64,000 nt of DNA from Amphiura filiformis (taxonomy: Eukaryota; Echinodermata; Ophiuroidea; Amphilepidida; Amphiuridae), in NCBI RefSeq assembly GCF_039555335.1, contig NC_092628.1:77006713-77070712 (forward strand), written 5' to 3'. The position numbers and the translations under genes are program-made. This document shows positions 12,901 to 21,399 of this stretch, one piece after another (the first letter of the stretch is position 1; every line of letters starts with the position of its first letter). The notes under the pieces were generated by a model. That model made no database searches. It was not told the DNA's origin and saw nothing but the letters and a program-made list of their open reading frames with translations.

Positions 12901-15900
12901 CTGATGAAAAGTATCCCTCCGCTGCGTGTTCCCTGGTAAGGGCCATGCAGCTAACTGCAGGTGCTCTAGTGATAGACTGGTACCTCCGCTCCGGGCATCC
13001 GGAGTAGATCTGGTACTGGGAGTGCCAGCGGCCTTGCCGCTAGCAGAATGACAATGCAGTCTTCCCACCCGAACTTGGCCACCACCCTCATGAGTAGTGA
13101 GATCGGAGGGACTGCATAAGCCGTCAGCCCTTCCCCAGTCTATGGACAGAGCGCGCACGGTGAATGCTTGGCGGTCCGCCACCCTTGAGCAGTACACCGG
13201 CAGTGGATGATTGCGATGAGATGCGAACAGATCTTTCGAGGGTGGTACATCCCTTGAAGATCGCCTGAGCGACCTCCGCGGAGCAAGGGACCATTCTGCT
13301 GGTCCCGACACCCTTCCTCGTGACAGATTGTGCGCGCGAGGATGCTGGTGACGCCTGCGATGTGTATCGCTCTCATCGTAATCTGCCTGAACTTGCACCA
13401 CCCTATCAGGTGTCGTGCATGCAGGCTCAATCGTGGTGGCCCGGAGTCCCTTGTCTGTTGGGGTAGGCTACCACGGTTGTGTTATCCGTCAGGACAACGG
13501 TATGTGATTCCACGATCACCTCCTCGTAAGCGAGGGAGGTTGATGTGAAACTCTGTCTCTATGGCCCCCATAGGCCCGAGACGTTGTCTCCGTGGATGTG
13601 GACCCCCAGCCCCGCTTTTGACGCTATGGTCGCTACTACGTGACATACCGGGGTGCAGGAAACCTGACACCCTGGGTCAAATTGGGCTGATGGGTCCACC
13701 ACCAGAGTTCCTCTCGCGCGATCTCCGACAACGGAACCGCGAGGGATAGTGGGTGACGACTGGGCCTGCAAGCAGGCTAGAAGGTGTAGTTGGGTAAGCC
13801 TAACGTCGAAACGGCAGTACAGTACGAGGTCTACCATACTGGCCATTAGGCCTACCACCTTCATCCATGCCACAGCGGGTTTTGCCCGAGACTCGGCCAC
13901 GAGTCAGGCACACCGCACCATGTTCGTCACCCGCTCGGGTGAGAGCACCGCGAACCCCTCCGTGAGGGTGATCTGGGCCCCTACAAATAGTGGTGTTCAT
14001 GCGTCGGGACCACGCTGGACTTTTTGAGCTGATCAAAAATCCAGGGTCCCGCACCCTACGGACTATCAACCCCATGAGACCCGTAGTCTTCAGTGGAGTG
14101 CGTCCGTATAGGAGCCAAACGTCCAGATAGCAACTGATGTTGACACCACTGTGCTTCAGGGACGATGCCACCGCTCTGACCAAGAGTGTTAAACACCCTG
14201 GGAGAGATGGACAGGCGGATGGCCGGTATCAAAACTGGTAATTTTGATCCTGTACCTAGAAGCGCAGATGCCTCCGATCTTGAGAGGCGATTGGCATATG
14301 CAGAGAGGCGTCCGAGAGATCTAGCGATGTTGTTCCCATGCCCCTGATGGGGCAGGCTAGCACCGAGGCGAGAGTCCCCATTCTGAACCTCTTGGGCCTG
14401 AAGAACGTGTTCAACAGCCTGCGGTTCCGGATGGGGCTCCCGTCGCCGGTCTTCCTTGGAGCCAATGGCTCCAAGATCACCCAGAACGGGGGTAGACCGG
14501 GACAATCGCCCGCTTGCGTGAGAAGCTGTGTGATCCCTGTCAGTAGTGCCCGACGCTGGGGGCCGCCTGACGGCACTACTGTGGACCTCTGAAATGTGCA
14601 GATTTAATGTGGGGAGACTGGGTTGCCAGTCTGTAACCCCCACTCACCACTGACCATACCCAGGCGCTCAAAGAGATGGTTTCCCACCTCTGGGTGAAAG
14701 CCATAAGCGGTCGTCCACTGGGAGATCCCCCTGTGGAAAAACCGCTGAGCCCCCCAGGAATGCTCTGCCTAGCTTCCCTTGGAAGAGCGCTTGCTCTTCT
14801 TCGGGGCTTGCCAGCTGTTCCTGTGCTACCCTTGCGCCTCCCAGAAATGGGTGCTGCAGAGGTAGTGGGCTCGGGTACTGTTGGTGGTGCACGGCCTGCT
14901 GAAGTCGGAGCTCCTACCCATGGTAAGGGCAGTTTCCGACCTCTTCAGAGTGCTCCCGTTGGTAGCTTCTTTGCACGGTCCTCCACCGTGGCGCAGAAGC
15001 ATCCAAAGAGAAAAGGACCCTGCCTTTCCATCGCTGAGCGATTGGAGTGGCAGGCCCCTCCCCGGGCGCTGAGTGGACACCCTATGGGCTAGGCCCATGG
15101 AGCTCTCGTTGAGGCTAGCTGTTAGCACCGCTAATAGGCTCACCTCATGCGGAAGAGCTCAGATGTTGTCTGAGCGTGATACGCCTGACGACATCTGGGT
15201 CCCTCTCGGATCCCCCAGGTAGGTCCCGTGGTCCTCCCGCGCTACACGCAGAGGAAGCGTGCAAAGCACGCCGCGCCATAGCTCTACTGAGCTCGACAGC
15301 CCCACGATATCTACCCGTGAGGTTTGCCGGGAATGAGAGTGCAGGCGTCCCCTGTGAGGAAGCAGCAGCTGAGCATCCTACTGAAAGGATCCCCTGGTCC
15401 TCCTCCATGGACTCCCCTTAGGGGGTGTCCGGAGGAAGATCAGTGCTGTTGCTCCTCATGCAGGGCAGCGGGGAAGGAGACTGTAGTGATGTCACTACCG
15501 GACTCAGCTTCCGACTCCTTTCCCTCGCCCACAGTATCCGTGATCATGCTCCGATGATGACGGTAACTGAGGACGGGCATCTGAAAGCGGGTAAGAAGGC
15601 ATAACCACTGTGTGGCTCCCGACTACCTGCCAGCAGAAGAGGGAGTACTCCCGCAAGACCCTGAGGTATCCGCCATGGCACCACTGGGTCCGCATACTCT
15701 CGCAGCTGTCGTCCTAGCGCTAGCAGCACGGGGCCTACCCTGATCAAGATCTGGGTTAGCCCCATGCCGCTGGCCTGGTCAACAGCTGATGTTGGTACTG
15801 CGTGGCCATCGCTAGGCGACACTTGCCAGGGTGCTAGGCCGTGGAAGAAACACCCTGCGGCGGGTACCACGGGCATACCCGCCGCAGCTGACCCTGAAAG

Positions 15901-18900
15901 GATCCGCCACCAGGGTAACCCCATGGTACTGCAGTACCAGCACCGCCCCCCTTGTTGCCACAGAGACTGTGGCGACTAAGGCGGTGCTGCGTACCGGTGC
16001 GGTATCAGCGTGGGTACCCGTGAGGGTTCCCAACTGTGGACCGCTGTACCCTCGCCACACTGCGCTTCCCTGTTTGGGGGATCAAGCTGTGTGCTGGCGT
16101 GGTACCGGCGCTGGTACTAGCGTAGGTGCCCGTGAGGGCTCCCGGCTGTGTACCACTGTACCCATGCCGCACTGCGTGCCCCGCAAGGGGATCAAGCCGT
16201 GTGTATGGGTACCCCGCTATACCGGCTGTCCCTTGGCTAGAGGGAGCTTGCCTAGTACCACGGGTAGCTGAGCGCAGATACCCCGATCAATCACCTCGCC
16301 ACCTGAATAGGCAGCGTCAATCAATGGAGCTATGCCCTGTTGATTTGACAGTGATCGATCAAGAGAGGGTAATTGACCCATTGACGGTAATGGATCACCC
16401 ACGCTCCGCTGGCTCTCGAGGACATAAGTGGGTTGTTGATCAGCTAGGCTGTTCAAGCTACTTACTGTACCCTCTAGAGCTTCGCCCAAGGTCGCTGTGT
16501 GTGGCGGACCACTCACGGCAGCTATGGGCGGGTGCATAGCGGCTACCACTGAAGTCAAGCCGTGGCTCGCCTTTGTAGCTGCCACCGAATGCACCTGGGT
16601 CGCTGTCCCGTGAGAGACTGCGAGCCCAACCCCTGAATAATCGCCAGCCAGTCCCTGTGGACAGCCAGCAGCTATTCTAGGGCCCAGGGTATCACTCGGC
16701 GGTCCCGCCATGGAACGCTGCCGTGTGACAACCCCAGTTGGTTCTGCTAAGACTACACCCACAGCGTTAGCAGCGGTATCGTCTCTGTTGAACCCATGCA
16801 TGCTAGGGTTCAACCCAGGCAAGCCCGGGGTGCCCTTGCATGCTGCCCGTCGCGGGCGACTACGGTGGCTCTTTGAGCCCGTAGACATGCCTGCAACAGA
16901 CGGGTGTCCTCCTGCTAAAAACCCGTGAGGATTTTCGCTGAGGGCTGGTATCCTCCTGCTACAAAACCCGCTAGGGTTTTCGCTGGTGGTTACCGCTCTG
17001 CTGCCTGCTACTTTGCTCCGGCGATAGTCAGTGCTTTCGCTGGCTGCTGAGCCTTTGGACGCGCTTAGCAGTCCCGAAGGAACCGCTTGCTTGTCCGGGG
17101 ACCGGAGCCCCTTAAGCAGACCTGCCATGACCCATAGGGGCTGTCACAGCAGAATCTACCGTGTCGACTGGTATCCTCCTGCTGCAAAACCCGCTAGGGT
17201 TTTCGCTGGTGGTTACCGCTCTGCTGCCTGCTACTTTGCTCCGACGTATAGTCAGTGCTTTCGCTGGCTGCTGAGCCTTTGGACGCCTTAGCAGTCCCGA
17301 AAGGAACCGCCTGCTTGTCCGGGGACCGGAGCCCCTTAAGCAGACCTGCCATGACCCATAGGGGCTGTCACAGCAGAATCCACCGTGTCGACCTTACCAG
17401 TGCCCTTGGTAGATTTCTTCTTCGTCTTATGGCGATGGACGGAGCCTATCCCAATCGTCAAGCTGGAACTCGGAGAGTCCTAAGCAAAAGAAAGACATCT
17501 AGAAGATCGTGAGCACTCCTGTGGGTGAAACAGAGCGGTGTGGGTCCCGCTCCGTCACCAGGGAAGGGCAAGCCCGACAGGGCCGAGGCGAAGCGAGGAG
17601 AAAGGGAGGGGGCACTACCCCCCAACACGCCGACTCAAGCCCAGTAAGCAAACCTGAGCACGGAGGCTGGTCGCTAACGTTAGTGGTAAAGTAAGGACTG
17701 GCTAACTTTATTACTAAAATGTCAGGCGGGTCCCTACCAATCCCCACCGTATGAATATCTGATTAACTCGTCTTTATTGGACGGTAATGAAGACATAACG
17801 ATAGAGTAATCACCCTAACATAGCAACAATAACCTACCGTACATGAAATACAATGTGTATGTACAAACATCTATTGTAACTTACAGGCTGCAATGGTTGT
17901 TTTACGTGGGAAACAAAATGAATGGCGCCAACGAATGCCATTTTGAATTGCTCGTGTGTCCCGTGATACAAACGGAGGCACGATATGTAGCTAAGTTTTG
18001 GATCGCTTTTTGTCACTTTTTCGCCAGAAAATGCCGTCAAAACTATCCTCAGCCGAACAATACCGGTTTGGTTTTACCTAAGGTGTGAAACTACAACCAG
18101 ATATCTCGCCTTTGGTCGAGAAATTGATACACAGTGCTATGAACAATCGATAGGCACGCCTGTGTCAGTCGGAGACCAAGGAGGATAAGGACGATCATAT
18201 GGTGTGACGTCACCTTTTGGGTGAGTCCACCGGGGATCGGGTTTTTTTGTTATTTATTCGTTTATGTGGGACAAAATGACTGTTGGTTTTTCCGCATCTC
18301 GGGATCGATGCAAGAAGTATCTTAATCAACATCGGAAACGGTAAGATCGACCGTGTACTGAGTCTAATTATATTGGTTTAATTATACTTAATTATAATTA
18401 TTTTAATCATATCTAAAAATTGGTTTATAAAAACCAAAGTTATAGGTTCAGCTAGCTCAGCTCGCGAGAATCACAAAATGGCTTGTTAACACAGCAATAG
18501 CACCCTAGGACCATTTGAGGATCATTCAGGGAAATCTCAAAATCATTTTAAAATGTCAAAATTTCTTGTGGACAAAATTTGGGGAAAACGTTCGGGAATG
18601 GAAACCATTCGCACAGCAGATTTCCCAAAGTTTTGCTCTATATGTCCATTTTCTTACCTCTTATGTGCACTTTCATACATTTCTTACTGTTTTGTGCTCC
18701 TTATTTGTTTTTATTATTGCTAATACCGACTTTAGTCTGATTGGATCAGAATTGTCGCTATTCCATCAAAACCTTGTATGCAAACATGGTTTCGATAGAA
18801 CAATGATGATATCTTGGTGTATCTTAGATCAATGCATAAGTACTTCATCTAAGACTGTATCCACAAACCAATGGTTGTGAAAGCAAAATGTTCATAAATA

Positions 18901-21394
18901 TGTGCCCTACATGCAGCCAACTGATGTTGTTAAGAAACAACAGGAAGTCAAGTATTCACTCAAGTCATCCTGACAATAACTCCACCATCACAGTTTTTGT
19001 TTCTTGAGAAACTAAATTAATAATAGATATTAATACTAAGAAAACTTACCCATGATATATATATTTCATGCTGGTCTTCAAACATAAAATGTACCAAAAA
19101 AAGCTGCTTCAGACACCCGCAATACATGTGTCAACAGCTAAAATACAACTAAACAGTTTATCAATTGCAACAAAATAATACAAAAACATATCACATGATC
19201 GAAACATGAAATCCACTATTTGTGACTAAACACTTTTTAATGCTCTTAACAGTGCATTGAGTGTTTGCACAGATAAAATGTGAGTGTTTACTAATATAAG
19301 AAAACATCAATAACTCTATGGGAATACTCACAAGTCAAATATCTAGGGGGTTAGTATACTAGCCTGCAACTTCCACTAAGTTTTAGGACAAAGATTCTTT
19401 TTTTTGTATAACAAATAATGTAACTTTCAACAAGGACATTCTTTCACAAATATCACTGTAATATTGAGTTGTCTAACAACTTGAGTAAATCACTTCAGTA
19501 TACTCCTCGCTTTCCCAAGATGAAGGGTCTTGAGAGTGTTTCTGCGTGTTTCTACTGAGGGCCAAATTCCGTGCCATGCCGTGCCGTGCCGGGTCATACC
19601 GGTAACAAGCCCAGTAAAACGATCGGGTAATCGGTTGCCGTGTCATGCGGGTCATGTGCTCGCTTTTCGTGATCCACCTCTTGAGGTGGATCATGCCGGT
19701 CAAAGCGTGTAATCCGCGCAGTAGAAACGAGCCGTGTGATCGGTTGCGGGTCGAGGTCATGCGTGTTGCAAAAATAACGCGATTTATATTCTATACTTGT
19801 ATAGTCTAGCCTAGGCCTATAATGTAGTAGGTTCCTTCTTTCTGATATTATATACACTGGCATGATGTGTGACTCGCATGAACTTGATGAAGTAAAATGG
19901 ATATGACTTTACTTAGTCTAGGCCTACTTCTTTATAGTTGGTTATATTTTGGCTGTAAATCAATTATCATAATAGCCAATTACTAGATCCACTGGTAAAT
20001 TAATGCAATTTGTATTTTACTTAAAACACTAAATTGTGACTTGTAGGTCATATGCCATGAGCTGCCATGCGTGAGACATTTAAATTTAGGATACAACCGT
20101 CAAATCTGTTTTCCGTATTCGGTTTACAGGAAAAAAATGCTGTGCATCGGGCTAGACACGGCTTTCTGGTCTCAGTAGAAACAAGCTGGGTAACGGTGGC
20201 CGGATTATGATCGGTATTTTGTGCCCGGAAAATAGCGGGTCAAAAAGCCGTACGCTCAGTATAAACACGCTGTTTGTGTCGGGGGGTGTGTGGGGGGGGG
20301 GGCTGTCAAAATGGAGGCAGTTCTTTCTGACAAAGGTGACAATAGTTATTTTGATACCAGACACTAAGTGAGTTCTCTGTTTGACATAATGTGTCTAACA
20401 AATTACGCATCATGTTGTGTGCTGCTACCTGCATGTAAAGGTGGTATGGGTATGTGCGGCGGTCAAGGGTCCCTTTTTCAGACTCTCCAGCAGTTCCTTA
20501 AGACCCACATTTGGATCATGCTCCCGTTCTTTGAGCCTCAGATTCTGACAATTGTAGCTCAGGCTCTTTAGATCAAATTTGAAAAATTTTGAATTTTTTT
20601 AGCTCCAAAGCTAATAATTTGGCCTAATTTTAGTTTGCAAGACCAATCAAAAATGTTGAAATTTCAGTTCATTAAGCCCCTATTTTGCCCAAAATTAGTT
20701 CTTAGCTCCCAAAGTTTGTGACTGTGCACCGCACGGCGCACACCCCTACCAAAATTTCACTTGAGTGCCCCCCCCCCCCGGCCCCCACACGGAACCTGTA
20801 CATACAAGACAATCACACTTTAGAAAACATGACTGCTTCACTAGAATTCAAAAGGTTATACAAAATAATAATAGTAGTACTCAGTTCCACACTTCTAATG
20901 CATCTGCAATTCTGCCGCTTTCTGCATAGATCATCAAAAATACATTCTTTTGGCATGTATGAATCTTCATGCAATGCATATATATAAGGGTAACCCAAAT
21001 GCAAAACTACAATGTAGTATGAAATTACAGAATATGCTTAGCCTGAAACTTACATCCCTAATAATACATAATAACAGCCTCATAGAAAAAGCCAACATCA
21101 ATGTATTGCTAACCATAATCATTCAAGAAAAGTACTTAAACATAAAAAACAAATCAATGTTCAATGAATTGATATTGATACCCGGGATTGATACCTGCCT
21201 TGCTAGGCCTACTCATTTATAAACTCAAGCTCACCGGTAGCATGTTTGGATGTGGACCTTTTACGCAGTGACTTCCTAGATGATTCCTCATGATCTCCCA
21301 AAGAGGAACGTCTTGATACTGTTGAACCAGTTGAACTTCTACGCCCATTTGAACTTCTACGTCCAGTTGAACTTCTACGAGCAGCTGACGACAT
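3849..21394 (-). CDS. MYCBPAP: MYCBPAP-like gene, N-terminal part (seven exons, continues off the left edge)
   Basis: Exons at 21394-21235 (probable), 8126-7803, 7594-7431, 6906-6732, 5997-5891, 5160-4986 and 3968-3849 are all in compatible phase and bounded by AG/GT. Joined they encode about 408 residues. Order: a Ser/Arg/Lys-rich low-complexity N-terminus (residues 1 to about 160), a basic linker, then conserved blocks GVIVRKMKP, GPRYDTIGNIVPHSILGSVE, DNALRNWQMKMIERKKQQGY, and LLQKPVEALVMN through EDRYLIDRSIPAMDYG. I recognise these blocks from MYCBPAP, which is known to bind the MYC partner MYCBP/AMY-1 and to be enriched in testis and sperm flagella. The last visible donor (GTAAGTAT at 3848-3841) shows that more exons lie leftwards outside the window. 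The identification is from memory of the family; no search was run. Confidence 0.72.
4540..4820 (+). pseudogene. LINE 3' end (C-terminal RT tail) inside a MYCBPAP intron
   Basis: The plus-strand frame at about 4580-4722 reads KPVRTISSIPTFQDWNELLP, then DITSIIEPEQFKQALHTHFQ, with a stop at 4722. The 'WN.LP..I......FK..L' pattern is typical of the extreme C-terminus of LINE ORF2. It is followed by a short 3' tail ending in (AAG)n at about 4807-4818. Antisense to MYCBPAP, within the intron between its last two visible exons. Confidence 0.65.
4986..5160 (-). CDS. MYCBPAP: MYCBPAP exon with NWQ/KKQQG segment
   Basis: The acceptor TTTTTGCAG precedes 5160 and the donor GTAAGTCA begins at 4985. It encodes ASQLNEIDTRPKTPSIKFEK ... 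then EDNALRNWQMKMIERKKQQG. The helical KMIERKKQQ stretch is conserved in the family. Phase 0 in, phase 1 out. Confidence 0.8.
5891..5997 (-). CDS. MYCBPAP: MYCBPAP exon with GNIVPHSILGS core motif
   Basis: The acceptor AACTCAG precedes 5997 and the donor GTGAGTAAAG begins at 5890. The product GPRYDTIGNIVPHSILGSVE, then DFKLEAVHQGQME, is the most diagnostic MYCBPAP segment in the window. Phase 1 in, phase 0 out. Confidence 0.8.
6732..6906 (-). CDS. MYCBPAP: MYCBPAP exon
   Basis: The acceptor TATATTCAAG precedes 6906 and the donor GTGCGTCT begins at 6731. It encodes VRAPKPPAGDRRIHSAKKRG, then VIVRKMKPQSELDKPKMKQI, then a Pro-rich tail ending DYSG. The basic 'RKMKP' block is typical of the region preceding the conserved HSILGS segment. 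Phase 0 in, phase 1 out. Confidence 0.75.
7431..7594 (-). CDS. MYCBPAP: MYCBPAP exon
   Basis: The acceptor TTATCACAG precedes 7594 and the donor GTAAGA begins at 7430. The product (KIKSNKRRDGTPEKPVTPNQ ... SKLKIDGEDVQALAINLEEL) is acidic-helical at its end. Phase 1 in and phase 0 out match both neighbours exactly. Confidence 0.72.
7803..8126 (-). CDS. MYCBPAP: MYCBPAP exon, Ser/Lys-rich N-terminal region
   Basis: This exon encodes a low-complexity charged stretch (ENGRRSSVTKVTDKKQDGGK ... SSKGKDGQKGKDTDSSKDKS ... SPSRKSPSSSAMSRSSSSAS). An in-frame Met lies at 8121. If the weak acceptor at 8128-8127 is not used, an upstream TGA would make that Met the start codon. The donor GTTAGT begins at 7802 and leaves phase 1. 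The plus-strand ORF over this interval is an antisense shadow. Confidence 0.65.
8130..9405. other. Intronic AT-rich DNA, nothing recognised
   Basis: Part of the long MYCBPAP intron. Only short chance ORFs; no splice-bounded coding pattern or strong repeat structure was seen. Confidence 0.5.
9408..10398 (-). mobile_element. Mariner/Tc-like DNA transposon, internally degraded
   Basis: Near-perfect terminal inverted repeats of about 28 bp (ACAGGGTGTCCCAGAATGAT at 9409; matching reverse complement ending at 10397) are flanked by TA, the IS630/Tc1/mariner target. At 9814-9600 on the minus strand there is a transposase N-terminal helix-turn-helix-like stretch (KKFDEHGTVRNRQSGASGAR ... LRRNPNSSCRRNAVPNIPRS). 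The catalytic DDE/D part is not visible, so this is a deleted, non-autonomous copy. It sits in the large MYCBPAP intron. Confidence 0.85.
10400..11294. other. AT-rich intronic DNA
   Basis: No coding signal; AT-rich runs (for example 11,225-11,290) precede the DIRS element. Nothing further recognised. Confidence 0.5.
11295..11510. repeat. DIRS right inverted terminal repeat
   Basis: Matches the reverse complement of 18175-18366 over about 170 bp, including 'gatgttgattaagatacttc', 'gatcccgagatgcgg' and 'gatccccggtggactcaccc'. It carries an extra outer 30 bp (gtcccaaacaaaaatgtttg...) absent from the other ITR, as is usual for the unequal ITR ends of DIRS elements. Confidence 0.88.
11554..11676. 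repeat. DIRS internal complementary region (circle-junction copy)
   Basis: The first half (to 11618) is the reverse complement of the element's own left-coordinate end (gagtctaccaaacatttttg...tttgggacta). The second half is the reverse complement of the right-coordinate end (gactcagtacacggtcgatc...). The two meet at TTTGGGACTAGACTCAG, i.e. the sequence of a circle junction. Confidence 0.85.
12000..12790 (-). pseudogene. DIRS tyrosine recombinase, broken
   Basis: On the minus strand 12782-12588 reads SYKSAVLSIHRGFEANSTII, the N-terminal core-binding part of a DIRS recombinase. In the downstream frames a segment HDPLDTRAISSSWVYLSVVP (about 12130-12070) corresponds to the catalytic H-x-x-R region. 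In the second copy at 28.2 kb this is AHSTR. Several frameshifts separate the pieces, so no active enzyme is encoded. Confidence 0.65.
13140..13430 (-). pseudogene. DIRS RNase H domain fragment
   Basis: The minus-strand frame reads MSLHARHLIGWCKFRQITMR, then AIHIAGVTSILARTICHEEG. The pattern 'IHIAGV.N..AD.LSRG' is the C-terminal part of DIRS RNase H. The Asp expected in 'ADDLSR' is replaced here, and the frame breaks soon after. The better-preserved counterpart at 28.6 kb reads IHIAGVTNILADDLSRG. Confidence 0.7.
13800..14600 (-). pseudogene. DIRS reverse transcriptase, frameshifted
   Basis: Two overlapping minus-strand frames together show an RT. One carries IRLSISPRVFNTLG. The other (14183-13800) carries VRAVASSLKHSGVNISCYLD, then VWLLYGRTP. 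The canonical Y-L-D-D catalytic motif is Y-L-D-V (about 14131-14120), which should abolish activity. The fragments 'SLGRLSAYANR' and 'HLHISEVHSS'-like segments also match the second copy at 29.3-29.9 kb. Confidence 0.75.
15985..16225. repeat. Degenerate approx. 110-bp tandem repeat in DIRS
   Basis: Two diverged copies share 'gcgtgggtacccgtgagggt' / 'gcgtaggtgcccgtgagggc' and 'gatcaagc(t/c)gtgtg'. This low-complexity GC-rich stretch gives spurious plus-strand ORFs. Confidence 0.6.
16217..17128 (-). CDS. DIRS gag-like ORF, 303 codons open
   Basis: The longest uninterrupted ORF in the window, on the same strand and upstream of RT, in the position of the DIRS first ORF. The product is Pro/Gly/Ser/Ala-rich, with few recognisable motifs (MAGLLKGLRSPDKQAVPSGL at the start; ERRxxPRR-type basic patch near residue 100). 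I recognise no domain; the call rests on position and strand. The true start may lie upstream in the 223-bp tandem duplication. Confidence 0.5.
   Translation of the reverse strand: MAGLLKGLRSPDKQAVPSGLLSASKGSAASESTDYRRSKVAGSRAVTTSENPSGFCSRRIPALSENPHGFLAGGHPSVAGMSTGSKSHRSRPRRAACKGTPGLPGLNPSMHGFNRDDTAANAVGVVLAEPTGVVTRQRSMAGPPSDTLGPRIAAGCPQGLAGDYSGVGLAVSHGTATQVHSVAATKASHGLTSVVAAMHPPIAAVSGPPHTATLGEALEGTVSSLNSLADQQPTYVLESQRSVGDPLPSMGQLPSLDRSLSNQQGIAPLIDAAYSGGEVIDRGICAQLPVVLGKLPLAKGQPV
16948..17393. repeat. 223-bp tandem duplication in the DIRS gag region
   Basis: The segment beginning 'gtatcctcctgct' at 16948 is repeated from 17171 to about 17393 with only a few differences, including single-base indels that change the frame. 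It therefore extends or breaks the gag-like ORF between copies. Confidence 0.85.
18175..18366. repeat. DIRS left inverted terminal repeat
   Basis: Reverse complement of the repeat at 11295-11510. Its outer end (ccgtgtactgagtcta) supplies the second half of the internal complementary region. Confidence 0.88.
18370..19530. other. AT-rich intronic DNA
   Basis: Several short ORFs (the longest 121 codons at 18515-18880, plus strand) have no recognisable content. No splice-bounded pattern was seen. Confidence 0.45.
19530..20280. mobile_element. Candidate DNA transposon remnant with 'tttctactgag' ends
   Basis: 'gcgtgtttctactgagg' near 19545 faces inverted forms 'ctcagtagaaacaagc' (about 20173) and 'ctcagtataaacacgc' (about 20258). 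Inside is a perfect 24-bp palindrome at about 19670-19693 (tgatccacctct and complement) and a tandem of 'tgccg' units. No transposase is visible. Confidence 0.4.
20430..20780. repeat. Dispersed repeat, inverted copy at 63.1 kb
   Basis: Shares 'ggtatgggtatgtgcggcgg', 'agcagttccttaaga' and 'gttgaaatttcagttcatta' with the reverse complement of about 63,110-63,370. The two copies are 42 kb apart, so this is an interspersed family rather than a local duplication. Confidence 0.7.
21235..21394 (-). CDS. MYCBPAP: Probable MYCBPAP first coding exon (RRSS-repeat)
   Basis: The ATG is at 21394, with an in-frame TAG eight codons upstream (21421-21419), so this is a plausible start. It encodes 53 residues with a repeated RRSS(T/N)G motif and ends at a good donor (GTGAGC, first intron base 21234) in phase 1. 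That phase fits the acceptor of the exon starting at 8126, and both exons share the same Ser/Arg/Lys-rich composition. The join would span a 13 kb intron filled by transposons. It could instead be the first exon of a different transcript. Confidence 0.45.
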
Positions 21395-21399
21395 TTGGA

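Larger units (their letters stand above)
11295..18366 (-). mobile_element. Full-length DIRS-type tyrosine-recombinase retrotransposon (7.07 kb)
   Basis: A GC-rich block in AT-rich host DNA, read from the minus strand: left ITR (18366-18175), gag-like ORF (17128-16217), RT (about 14580-13800), RNase H (about 13430-13140), tyrosine recombinase remains (about 12790-12000), then internal complementary region and right ITR (11676-11295). This gene order and the inverted ITRs plus an ICR that joins the complements of both outer ends are diagnostic of DIRS1-like elements, which replicate through a circle and integrate by recombinase without target duplication. The pol region has many frameshifts and an altered RT motif, so the copy is probably dead although structurally complete. 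Confidence 0.88.

Noticed and set aside
14676..15092. 138-codon plus-strand ORF in the GC-rich block
   Set aside because: Lies antisense to the DIRS coding strand; GC-rich DNA has few stops. No recognisable domain.
15831..16539. Plus-strand ORFs of 146 and 137 codons
   Set aside because: Generated by the degenerate tandem repeat and by the antisense of the DIRS gag region.
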